The notes under the pieces: generated by a model
Told to the model about the DNA's origin: nothing
Seen by the model: the letters and a program-made list of their open reading frames with translations, nothing else
Databases searched by the model: none
Assembly: GCA_031411995.1 (NCBI GenBank)
Contig: JANOCD010000112.1
Span: 62,001-126,000 of the forward strand
DNA length: 64,000 nt
Source: Rudanella sp031411995
GTDB lineage: Bacteria > Bacteroidota > Bacteroidia > Cytophagales > Spirosomataceae
Direction: 5' to 3'
Made by a program: the position numbers and the translations under genes
Shown here: positions 51,224 to 59,893 of the stretch, piece by piece
Layout: the number at the start of each line of letters is the position of its first letter
How positions within the stretch are numbered: the stretch's first letter is position 1

Positions 51224-53164
51224 TTAACGAAGTTGAAGAGTTGCATTGACACCCAGTCCCCAATAGCCGTAGGAGACTGTAAGCTGTTTCGAGTCGTTCG
51301 TAGGCAACCGATAACGCACCGTGAAAACCCCTGAATCGGGCGCGGTTTCCTGTACCGGAACCTTAGCAGATTCATTTCCATCGAGACTCACCAGCACCCA
51401 ACCGGCCTCTACTTTTGTGGGGTCCAGATTGAGAGCCGCAGTCAATTCCAGGCGTACAGTTTGGCCACGTTTTGCCATTTTCCCAATTGGTTTGCCAAGT
51501 TGGTCCAGCACCCGAATTCGATACGTACCCAGCGGAGCAAACGTGAGCGTAGCCATCCAGCCCCGGTTCGAGATGGCCCAGCCTTCGGTGGCGTAGGCAT
51601 TTTGGCCAATATGGTCGCCTTTCCCGGCTGTCGAATCGGAGCTTGCTGACAACGTACCTGGCCGGGGAAACTGTGCGTCGAGCGGACTACCATCGAGGGT
51701 GCCGCGAACCTTGCCGAGTTGCCCGTAGCCGTTGGGATGCGCTTTAGGCCAGCCGTTTTCTACACCTTCCCAGTAGCCGTTGATCGCCAGCCGTTCGGGG
51801 CTTTTGTTGCTCAGGTGTGCGCCAACGGGATTTAGGCCAAAAACGAAATTGACCTGCGACCAACCAATGTCTCGTAATTCCCTATCATTCAGCAGATGCG
51901 CCACGGCAAACATGGAACCGCCCAGCGCGGGTGCTCCGCCCAGTTCTTTGGTTTTTGGGTGCGCCCACTCCGTATCGCTATGCACCCGGTAATGCCAGAA
52001 GTTGGCTGTTTTCTGCTTCATGTGATCGCGCCAGGCCATGAGTTTTTCGCGGGTGCCTTTGGGTGCTTTGTCGGGGGCCACGAGCAGAAAAAACGCTAGG
52101 GCCTGCGGGGTGATGTGTTCGGCATTGCGAATCCACCACATATGCCGGGGGTTGTTAAAATCCCAGTTTCTAATGATGTCTTCGGCACTTTCCTGCGCCC
52201 AGCGGAGGTACTGATCGGGTTTCCCGTCGGCTTCTTCCTTTTCGGAGAGATACATAAACAGGTTACTGAACACCGACTGCCCAAATGCATTACCCATTTC
52301 ATTAAACTCCTGAAAACCTTCATCGACCCATTTCGTGCTCAACGTCCAGTGACGAACCACTTTATGGCGGTCATACCCCTGCCAGCGTTTTCGGCACTCG
52401 TCACGATACGTCAGGTACGTTGCTCTGGGTAGATACGGCTTCAGGAAAGTGTGGTAACCCGCACAAACTGCCGCCAATTGGTCGAGCGTATTCCAGTAAT
52501 CGTAGGTCATGCGAGGTTGCCCTTCATACCCCAGGGTGCCATGCCGATTCGCTACCGGACCGTTGTAGTCGACGTGGTGATAGGCAAATTCACCGTGCCA
52601 GAGAATCAGGTCGATCAGGTCAGCCGTTTTTTTGCTGCCCAGTTCAGTCGTCCAACGGTCAAACAAGGCCGGGTTCGACGCGTAGAAAAGCGTCTCAAAT
52701 GTCGTTTCCAGCCCGTAGGCCCCCTGATCGCGGGAGGGGCCACCGCCGTACACTTTCACTTCATTGGCATGAACCGGGTCTTCAGACCCGCGCACATCGA
52801 CAAAAAAATCATAAGCCAGTTTTGACGAGATACCTTCAATCAGGTGGTCGGCAATGCGGAACGGCACCGATGGCTCCCGGCCTTTGATCGACACCACGTA
52901 CTCAGCGGTAGCATCCTTAGGGTCAAAAGTCGAGAATTCGCCCGCCCGGTTTTTCAGGATTCCGGTATAAACAACAGCCTTGTCGGATAGGCGTAGAAGT
53001 TGAAACGGGGTACCGTCGGCGGCTTCGTTGCATACAAACCGTTTGGCTTCACCCCGGTTGTAACCCGCCTGATTAACCAACGGCATCGCCAGCGGGTTGA
53101 CCTGCGCCAGGCAAACTGGACTGGAAATGAGTATAAAGATTGTCAAAAAATAACGAATCGTCAT
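51224..53164 (-). CDS. GH9-like (six-hairpin) glycosidase homologue with N-terminal Ig-like domain
   Basis: 646 residues from ATG 53164, where a clean signal peptide begins (TIRYFLTIFILISSPVCLA). An alternative start at 53215 overlaps the GH16 stop by ATGA, has GAGG just upstream and would add 17 basic residues; it remains possible. An N-terminal cellulase-type Ig domain (MPLVNQAGYNRGEAKRFVC) precedes an alpha/alpha toroid ending with VNFVFGLNPVGAHLSNKSPE, like the GH9 C-terminal region. About 110 extra beta-rich residues follow. The GH9 DAGD nucleophile motif and the usual C-terminal catalytic Glu motif are not found, so a cellulase role is doubtful. It is co-transcribed with the GH16 gene. 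Confidence 0.78.
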   Translation of the reverse strand: MTIRYFLTIFILISSPVCLAQVNPLAMPLVNQAGYNRGEAKRFVCNEAADGTPFQLLRLSDKAVVYTGILKNRAGEFSTFDPKDATAEYVVSIKGREPSVPFRIADHLIEGISSKLAYDFFVDVRGSEDPVHANEVKVYGGGPSRDQGAYGLETTFETLFYASNPALFDRWTTELGSKKTADLIDLILWHGEFAYHHVDYNGPVANRHGTLGYEGQPRMTYDYWNTLDQLAAVCAGYHTFLKPYLPRATYLTYRDECRKRWQGYDRHKVVRHWTLSTKWVDEGFQEFNEMGNAFGQSVFSNLFMYLSEKEEADGKPDQYLRWAQESAEDIIRNWDFNNPRHMWWIRNAEHITPQALAFFLLVAPDKAPKGTREKLMAWRDHMKQKTANFWHYRVHSDTEWAHPKTKELGGAPALGGSMFAVAHLLNDRELRDIGWSQVNFVFGLNPVGAHLSNKSPERLAINGYWEGVENGWPKAHPNGYGQLGKVRGTLDGSPLDAQFPRPGTLSASSDSTAGKGDHIGQNAYATEGWAISNRGWMATLTFAPLGTYRIRVLDQLGKPIGKMAKRGQTVRLELTAALNLDPTKVEAGWVLVSLDGNESAKVPVQETAPDSGVFTVRYRLPTNDSKQLTVSYGYWGLGVNATLQLR

Positions 53165-53211
53165 TGTCTGTAAAGCGGCCCTTAGCCTGACCCAGCCTGG
53201 TCTTAGTATCC

Positions 53212-54996
53212 TCATTTTGCCTCGTTATAAATTTTTAAGTGCTGTATCGTTCCTCTGAAATTTTTCATCTGCTGACTTTCGCTATCGGCCTTCCCAACCT
53301 GCACCACTACATCGCCAACGGCCTCGAAATCTTTCCCAACCGTGCCTACCCGGCCCGCAGCCGTTGCGTCTTTGGTCGTTTGCGAAATGCCGCTTTCCGT
53401 TTTCAGCAGCTTGCCATCACGGTAAATTGTCGCCATGCTGTTATGAAACACGCATTTGATTGACGACACCTTGTCGGCTTCGTAGGCGTTTGGGGCCACT
53501 ACATCGCGGTGGTTTTCGGTGCTGCCAATGCGGAAAATCAAGCCACCGTCGGCGGTCAGTTGAACGGCCCAGCCCGACAGGCCCTGTTTCGGAATGCGGG
53601 CAATCGGAGTCATGTTGGCCAACTCGGCGGCCTTCACGTCGAAGGAAACGGTGATGGAGTCACCCAGGCCGACGTTGCGGTCGAAAAAGTAGAATTTCTG
53701 ATCGCCGGTAAACGCGATGGGTTCTTTTTGGGCTAACTGCCAGATGGGTGCATTTTTTTTGACATGCGGTTCCGGCTCGGGCGGTTTTTGGCCGTTGGGT
53801 AACGGCTTCATCAACCGGATATCGTCCAGTTCGAGCCACTGACCGCCTTTACCAACGGACGTAATACCAATGGTTATCTGATGATTACTGACGCGGATAC
53901 CCGGTAGCCTGATTTTTGTCCACCGATCTGCTACGGGAATCGCAACGGCCATTTCCGGGCCGCCAAAGTCACCCGCCCGCAGCATCGCTTCGATCTGCCC
54001 ACCCGACGAGCGCACCATCGCCGACAGTTCATACTCGCCATCCATAATGTATTCCAGTTGCTGGGCGAGGCTGGCCATATACGTATCGGTATGGCCAATA
54101 CGCAATTTGTGCTCATCCCGGAACGCACCGCCAGCCACCACCGAGATGGCCCCTTTTGTGCCGTTGGATGCCCAGCAAACCGGTTTTGAAAAATCGGCGC
54201 GATTGACATTGTATTCAAAATTGCCGTTGGGCAGAATCGTCACGCCGGGGTAGTCTTTGCCATAGTAGCGGACGTATTTAAACACCGATTCAGCCGGAAA
54301 CTTAGTAGGATCTACATTCCCTACCCCATTGAGGGCCGTCAGCCAAACCATCTGATGGGCGTTCAACTCGGTATATTCCGCTTTGGCCACCACCTGTCCA
54401 TTGTCGTAATAAATGACACCTTCGGGCGTAAATTCGTAGGCATCTAGAAACCAGCCATCGGCCCGAAACGAAAATGGAATCTGCGCCCGGTGCGGCCAGG
54501 GGGTGTATTTCAGGGTTTTATTCGGAGCAAGATCAACATATAGGTTGTTGGTAGCCACCCACGTACCGGCATCGACTTCGTAGGCATCGATCTCAAAAAT
54601 ATTGTTGTTTGTATTATGACCGCCCCGCTGCCAGAAAGACGAATGTACCCCGTGACCGTCCATAAACGGTTTGGACAGACATTCGTAATAGCCGTAACCG
54701 AAGTTGTGTTTGGTGATGATACCACCGCCCGTATTTTCCAGTTTCCCGTTGACGCGCTCCCGTTTCAGTACCACATGCAGGGCACTGTCTTTCACGTATA
54801 CATTCTCTTTAAGATTCAGCCCATCCATATAGCCCCCGCCCGTCCGGCGATCAAGCCGGAACTTCCAATGATTTTCGTCGACGGCATTACCGGCAAAGTT
54901 TTCGTCAAAAAGCAGCGTGTAGCCTTTGCCCGCTGGTGGTTGAGCTACCGCCTGGATAGCCAGTACGGACAGGAAGAGCAGGAATTGGTTTTTCAT
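53212..54996 (-). CDS. GH16-family endo-glycanase with carbohydrate-binding and LamG-like modules
   Basis: 594 residues from ATG 54996 (an ATG four codons earlier gives MTLT before the signal peptide). The signal peptide is KNQFLLFLSVLAIQAVA. The GH16 beta-jelly roll (about 25-265) holds the full ExDxxE catalytic motif with nucleophile Glu135, Asp137 and acid/base Glu140 in FEIDAYEVD. A CBM4/9-like module (about 270-400, ILPNGNFEYNVN, WLELDDIRLMKP) and a C-terminal LamG-like module (about 420-594, IKCVFHNSMATIYRDGKLL) follow. GH16 enzymes cut beta-1,3/1,4-glucans, galactans, agars and similar polymers from inside the chain. It lies 25 nt after susD. The polymer cannot be told without phylogeny. 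Confidence 0.92.
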   Translation of the reverse strand: MKNQFLLFLSVLAIQAVAQPPAGKGYTLLFDENFAGNAVDENHWKFRLDRRTGGGYMDGLNLKENVYVKDSALHVVLKRERVNGKLENTGGGIITKHNFGYGYYECLSKPFMDGHGVHSSFWQRGGHNTNNNIFEIDAYEVDAGTWVATNNLYVDLAPNKTLKYTPWPHRAQIPFSFRADGWFLDAYEFTPEGVIYYDNGQVVAKAEYTELNAHQMVWLTALNGVGNVDPTKFPAESVFKYVRYYGKDYPGVTILPNGNFEYNVNRADFSKPVCWASNGTKGAISVVAGGAFRDEHKLRIGHTDTYMASLAQQLEYIMDGEYELSAMVRSSGGQIEAMLRAGDFGGPEMAVAIPVADRWTKIRLPGIRVSNHQITIGITSVGKGGQWLELDDIRLMKPLPNGQKPPEPEPHVKKNAPIWQLAQKEPIAFTGDQKFYFFDRNVGLGDSITVSFDVKAAELANMTPIARIPKQGLSGWAVQLTADGGLIFRIGSTENHRDVVAPNAYEADKVSSIKCVFHNSMATIYRDGKLLKTESGISQTTKDATAAGRVGTVGKDFEAVGDVVVQVGKADSESQQMKNFRGTIQHLKIYNEAK

Positions 54997-55021
54997 AGTG
55001 AGAGTCAACGTAGGTACAGCC

Positions 55022-56518
55022 TTAATAGCCGGGGTTCTGCGGTCTCAGATTCGGGTTATTGATCACGTCGATATACGGCAGGGGCAAAAGCGCCCGGTTC
55101 TGATTGACGTACTCGTAGTTGGCCACGGGTGCCTTATACTCAGCTGTCATGTGCGCTTTCATGACTGGCACATACACGTTCCAGCGAACCAGATCGTACC
55201 ATCGTTTACCCTCGAAGAGCAATTCGCGTCGCCGTTCAAGCCGTAATTTCTGACGAAGATCGTTCTGCGAGGAAAATGTGATCAGCGGTAAGGTCGCTCC
55301 GCCATGCGCAGTCCGAATCTGGTTGATAATCGTCAGCGCACTGGTCAGGTTAGCCACCCCGCCCACTTCAAGCAGCGACTCGGCGTACATCAGCAGCACA
55401 TCCGAGTAACGGATAGCGTGAAAATCATTTTGGTTGTCGTTGCTATTGGCAATGTTATCAATGTATTTATTGACAATCGGAGCACCGGTCGTGGTACTGA
55501 TGGGCGCAATAATTGTCCCCGATTTCCGGGCGAGATTGATCGCCCGACGGGAATCGCCCGCTTCGTACAAACTGTCGATAACGGCATTAGTCGGCACCAC
55601 CGACGTAAAGCCGTAGTACCAATATTGCAGCCGGGTATAGGCCAGCATAGTGGCCGAAATGCCCGATGTGCCCCGGTAATAGAAGATATTTTCTTTGTTG
55701 GTGGCCTTCTTCGTTACGTCAAAAATATCCCGGTACACCGGCACCAGATCAACATTGTAGGTCGCTTTGCTGGCGATTACCTCGCCCAGTTTCGTAGCCG
55801 CCAGTTGCCATTTCGACGCATCGTTGGTTGGATTACCCGCCATCACCATATACACGTACCCAAGCAGGGATTTAGCCGCCGGAATGGTAGCCCGCCCGCC
55901 ATTTTGCGTATCGGTGTAGGCATAGGTCGGGGCCAGATTCGTTTCGGCATACTGGAGATCAGCAATAATCTGTTTGAATACCTCATCCTTCGGTGTACGG
56001 GCGGGGTAGATGGTTGTCGGCTCCGACGGGGCAACGAGCAACGGTACATCGCCGTATAGCTGAACCAGACGGGCGTAATAAAAGGCCCGTAAAAAACGCG
56101 CTTCCGCATGAATACGCCGGGCCAGTGATGGTGTCACCGAGCTACTGTCAACATAGGCAATAACGTTGTTGGAGCGATTTATCACATTGTAGGCCGTGTT
56201 CCAGATGGTACGGACAAAACTGTGCTGCGACGAAAAAACGAGGTTTTCAACTTCAAGCCGCTCACCAACGGGCGTACCCCCGGCTTTGGCATCGTCGGTA
56301 GCGGCTTCTGCTACCCAAATGGGCGTAATATTGCCGGTCACATCGGCCCGCATGGCGGCATAGGCTCCGTTAATGGCGGCAATGGCATCGTTGTTGGTTC
56401 GGTAATATGCCGTTGTCGCAATTAAGCTTTTGGGTTCTTCCTCCAGAAAGTTCTGGCACGAACCCAGTAAAAGAGGCAGGCAGGCCAGTAGCAGCCCTGA
56501 TAATCGACGGATTTTCAT
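55022..56518 (-). CDS. SusD/RagB family outer-membrane lipoprotein
   Basis: 498 residues from ATG 56518; an ATG three codons earlier is equally possible. The lipoprotein signal ends CLPLLLGSC, with the lipid Cys near 21 followed by QNFLEEEP. SusD features include EARFLRAFYYARLVQLYGDVPLL, IPAAKSLLGYVYMVMAGNPT and RLERRRELLFEGKRWYDLVRW, and the typical PLPYIDVINNPNLRPQNPGY end. Binds and hands over glycan to the SusC encoded 29 nt upstream. Membership of the GH2/GH16 locus suggests a galactan- or glucan-like substrate. Confidence 0.96.
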   Translation of the reverse strand: MKIRRLSGLLLACLPLLLGSCQNFLEEEPKSLIATTAYYRTNNDAIAAINGAYAAMRADVTGNITPIWVAEAATDDAKAGGTPVGERLEVENLVFSSQHSFVRTIWNTAYNVINRSNNVIAYVDSSSVTPSLARRIHAEARFLRAFYYARLVQLYGDVPLLVAPSEPTTIYPARTPKDEVFKQIIADLQYAETNLAPTYAYTDTQNGGRATIPAAKSLLGYVYMVMAGNPTNDASKWQLAATKLGEVIASKATYNVDLVPVYRDIFDVTKKATNKENIFYYRGTSGISATMLAYTRLQYWYYGFTSVVPTNAVIDSLYEAGDSRRAINLARKSGTIIAPISTTTGAPIVNKYIDNIANSNDNQNDFHAIRYSDVLLMYAESLLEVGGVANLTSALTIINQIRTAHGGATLPLITFSSQNDLRQKLRLERRRELLFEGKRWYDLVRWNVYVPVMKAHMTAEYKAPVANYEYVNQNRALLPLPYIDVINNPNLRPQNPGY

Positions 56519-56547
56519 GTCTTTCATGTAGTATAAGTAATAGAAGG

Positions 56548-59500
56548 TCAGAAAGTTACGTTTAGTCCTGCGCGCACGGTGCGGGCAAGGGGGTAGGAGC
56601 CGTTGTCGAGGCCGCGCGTATTGAGGCTGTTGGTATTCAGTTCGGGGTTAAAGCCCGTGTAATTGGTGAGGGTAAACAAGTTTTGCAGGTTCAGGTACAC
56701 CATCATGTTACTGGCCTTCAGGCGCTGGGCAACCTGCGCTGGTAGGCGATAGCTCAGGTTGATGTCTTTGCAGCGCAAAAACGAAGCGTCTTCAATGTAG
56801 TAATCGGTTATCTCGCGGGGGTCGAAGCGGGAACCGGCGGCTGGTGCCCTGGTCTCATAATTTCGGGCTTTTTGGGATGCTGCCTGAGTCGGATCGCTCA
56901 ACGACCTGATCGGAATATAGCGATCATCGAACGTTTTCTGGTACGCATTGCCCAGGCCACCCAGATTGGTGTATGTCCAGTCGAGCTGGTTAAACACCTT
57001 ATTGCCATACGAGTAGCTGAAGAAAGCGGTTAGATCGAAGTTTTTGTAGGTTAGGTTGGTGGTAAACCCGCCGGTATAACGGGGCATAGCCGACCCCAGA
57101 TTCACCCGGTCGGCATCGGTCAGCAAGCCATCGCCATTGATATCGGTATAGCGTCGGTCGCCTTCTACCGCGCCGGGCTGGAAAGCCGCCGGTTTTAGTC
57201 GGATCGTGCTGTCATTCCAGGTAGGTAGGGTTTTGTACCCGTAAAAGCTACCCACCGATTGGCCGGGTTCCAGACGGCTCAGATAAGCCCCGCCAATTAA
57301 GTTGTTGATGCCCAGAAACTCACCCTCTTTGCCGGCCAGACTCAGCAACGTGTTTCGGTTGAAGGCAATGTTAAAACTCGTTGTCCACTGAAAATTGTTG
57401 GTTCTGACATTGACAGTCGTCAACGCCAGTTCAAGCCCTTCGTTTTTGATACGGGCCACGTTTTTGGTAAGTGCTGTAAAGCCAGACGTAGCGGGAAGAT
57501 CTACATTGAACAACAAATTTTCGGTCTGCTTCTGATACAAATCGGCCGTTATCGACACCCGATTTGAAAACAATCCGATGTCAATTCCCACATTGGCCTG
57601 CCGCGTTTCTTCCCAGCGCAATTGCGGATTTGGCAACCGGCTCGGAGCATAACCGGCGTTGATCGCCCCTCCAAAAACGGCATTGGCTGAACTCAGGGTA
57701 GACAGTGTATTATACGGCCCTAACGCCTGATTGCCAATAATGCCATAGCTGCCCCGCAATTTGAGTTCGCTGACAAAATTCAGGCGAGAATTATTTTTAA
57801 ATAGCTTTTCATTCACAATTCGCCACGACGCGCCCAGCGAGGGGAAAAAGCCGAACTGATTTTCGGGAGCAAACTTCGATGAGCCGTCAAGGCGACCTGA
57901 GAGCGTCAGATAGTACCGCTGGTCATAGTTGTAGCTGGCCCGAAAAATACTCGACACCAACTGATAACCCGAATAGTTACTGGTGGGCACCTGCGGCACC
58001 TGCCCCGCCTGAATATTGTTTATGCCCGTAATGTCGTTGACGAAACTCTGGGACGACGAATTCTGGATTTTCTCGACGTATTTTTCAGCCGTTGCCCCCA
58101 CCACCGCATTCAGCGAATGGTTGGCAAACTTCCGGTCGTAGGTCAGCGTCGTTTGGTACAGGAGTTTGGTGCTTTGCAAATTGCCGAGCGAGGCAACGCC
58201 CCGCAACGTAGCCGTCGATGGAACCGTTGTTGGAATGTAGTTTTCCAGCAACGAATTGTACATGGTAACGCCCAGAACACCCGCCATTTTCAGGTACGTT
58301 CCAAGCTTGTAAGTGGCCGTCATGTTGCCCAGAATCTGGAGCGATGTGTTGTCGTTTTGCACCCCACCGCCATTCAGATAAGCCAGCGGATTATTCAGGG
58401 CCGTTGACACATTGGCCACAACGGTCGAACTCGGAAAACGGGAATTATAATAAATCGGGCCAAAGGTCGGGTCGTTTAGCAGCGTGTTGCCGTAAAAATA
58501 ATTCCGAACCACGTTGTAACTCCCGTCCGGGTTCAGCAGGGGCACGGTGGGTGCCCACAGCAGGGCACTTTGCAACAGACCTCCGTTGAACGAATTCAGT
58601 ACGTTACCGCTGGCGGCCGTGTTGGTAATATTCAGGTTAGTGGTTAATCGCAGCTTAGGACTCAATTCATTGTCGAGGTTCAGTTTGAGGTTATAGCGCG
58701 TCAGGCGGGTTGACCGTATAATCCCGCTCTGATCAAAGTACTGGCCCGACAAGTAGTATTTATTGCGGCTGTCCCCCCCCGAAACCGTCAGGTTAATGTC
58801 GCGGGTTTGCCCCATGCTCGTGATGGCCCGCTGATGGTCATAACTGGGAACCGACTGAATTTCTTCGCCCGAATAGGGTACTAAACTGCTGGTCGGATTC
58901 TGGTATTTATACGCTTCATTGGCCAGGGTGGTGTAATCCTGACCGTTCAGCATGTTGAGGTATTTTGGCATCGAAGAAAACCCATTCGACGCGTTGAGTG
59001 TGAATTTGGGTTTGCCGACCTGCCCCGATTTGGTGGTAATAAGCACAACGCCATTGGCCCCGCGTGAGCCATAGATGGCCGTTGCCGAGGCATCTTTCAG
59101 AATCTCGATACTGGCCACATCGTTTGGGTTAATCGCAGCCAGCGGACTGGAACCGCTCGCCCCCAGCGTATTGGCATTGGATTGTAAACCCGCTACATTT
59201 GGCGACTCAAGCGGAATGCCATCCACTACATACAGCGGTTGGGTCGAAAAACTGATCGAGCCCGTCCCCCGAATCTCGATGGAAAGCCCCGCGCCCGGTG
59301 CGCCTGAGTTTTCGTTTACCACCACACCGGCCACTTTACCCGCCATGGCCTGTTGTAAATTACCGTAGCCACTCTCGCCAACAGTCTTGGTTTTTATCTG
59401 CCCGACTGAGCCGGTCAAATCCGACTTTTTAACTTCGCCATAGCCGACAACGACTACTTCGTCAAGTTGCTTGTTGTCTGGCTCAAGCCGTATGTCGAGC

Positions 59501-59808
59501 AGGCTTTGGGAGCCGGCTTTTATTTTTTGCGGCAAGTACCCCACGAACGAAAAAACCAGCACGGCATTGGCATTCGGGACCGTGATGGCGAACTCCCCAT
59601 CTTTGTTGGTGGTGGTGCCCTGTTGGGCATTTTCCAGCACCACATTCACGCCCGGCAGACGTTCGTTGTTATCGGTAGCCACCACTACGCCCCGCACTAG
59701 CTTGCTGGTTTGGGCTTTTCCGGCCCTCGGATAGAGCAAACCAAGCAGCAGCATCGCCAGCAAACAGGGTATGCTAAAGAGGGTTCTATGCGTACTATTT
59801 CGGTTCAT
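56548..59808 (-). CDS. SusC/RagA family TonB-dependent outer-membrane transporter
   Basis: 1086 residues from ATG 59808, placed just before the signal peptide (FSIPCLLAMLLLGLLYPRAGKA); longer frames upstream cover the intergenic gap. A carboxypeptidase-regulatory-like domain (VRGVVVATDNNERLPGVNVVLE) precedes the DEVVVVGYGEVKKSDLTGSVG junction, the plug (TQPLYVVDGIPLESPN, GANGVVLITTKSG) and the barrel ending RAGLNVTF. TonB-driven import of oligosaccharides, with SusD as lid. It is 85 nt downstream of the FAD oxidoreductase gene, a gap that contains an imperfect hairpin but no clear promoter. Confidence 0.97.
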   Translation of the reverse strand: MNRNSTHRTLFSIPCLLAMLLLGLLYPRAGKAQTSKLVRGVVVATDNNERLPGVNVVLENAQQGTTTNKDGEFAITVPNANAVLVFSFVGYLPQKIKAGSQSLLDIRLEPDNKQLDEVVVVGYGEVKKSDLTGSVGQIKTKTVGESGYGNLQQAMAGKVAGVVVNENSGAPGAGLSIEIRGTGSISFSTQPLYVVDGIPLESPNVAGLQSNANTLGASGSSPLAAINPNDVASIEILKDASATAIYGSRGANGVVLITTKSGQVGKPKFTLNASNGFSSMPKYLNMLNGQDYTTLANEAYKYQNPTSSLVPYSGEEIQSVPSYDHQRAITSMGQTRDINLTVSGGDSRNKYYLSGQYFDQSGIIRSTRLTRYNLKLNLDNELSPKLRLTTNLNITNTAASGNVLNSFNGGLLQSALLWAPTVPLLNPDGSYNVVRNYFYGNTLLNDPTFGPIYYNSRFPSSTVVANVSTALNNPLAYLNGGGVQNDNTSLQILGNMTATYKLGTYLKMAGVLGVTMYNSLLENYIPTTVPSTATLRGVASLGNLQSTKLLYQTTLTYDRKFANHSLNAVVGATAEKYVEKIQNSSSQSFVNDITGINNIQAGQVPQVPTSNYSGYQLVSSIFRASYNYDQRYYLTLSGRLDGSSKFAPENQFGFFPSLGASWRIVNEKLFKNNSRLNFVSELKLRGSYGIIGNQALGPYNTLSTLSSANAVFGGAINAGYAPSRLPNPQLRWEETRQANVGIDIGLFSNRVSITADLYQKQTENLLFNVDLPATSGFTALTKNVARIKNEGLELALTTVNVRTNNFQWTTSFNIAFNRNTLLSLAGKEGEFLGINNLIGGAYLSRLEPGQSVGSFYGYKTLPTWNDSTIRLKPAAFQPGAVEGDRRYTDINGDGLLTDADRVNLGSAMPRYTGGFTTNLTYKNFDLTAFFSYSYGNKVFNQLDWTYTNLGGLGNAYQKTFDDRYIPIRSLSDPTQAASQKARNYETRAPAAGSRFDPREITDYYIEDASFLRCKDINLSYRLPAQVAQRLKASNMMVYLNLQNLFTLTNYTGFNPELNTNSLNTRGLDNGSYPLARTVRAGLNVTF

Positions 59809-59833
59809 AAAACAAGGATTTAGACAACGGTTA

Positions 59834-59893
59834 ATGTGTAAAAGACGCTTGACAAGTACGGTGCCAGCCCAACAGCCAGCACCTGAAAGCTTT
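59834..59893. other. Short gap with imperfect hairpin between FAD oxidoreductase and susC
   Basis: GGTGCCAGC pairs with GCCAGCACC across a short loop with two mismatches. No T tract and no TANNTTTG box are seen. It could partially separate susC expression from the two upstream genes. Confidence 0.25.
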
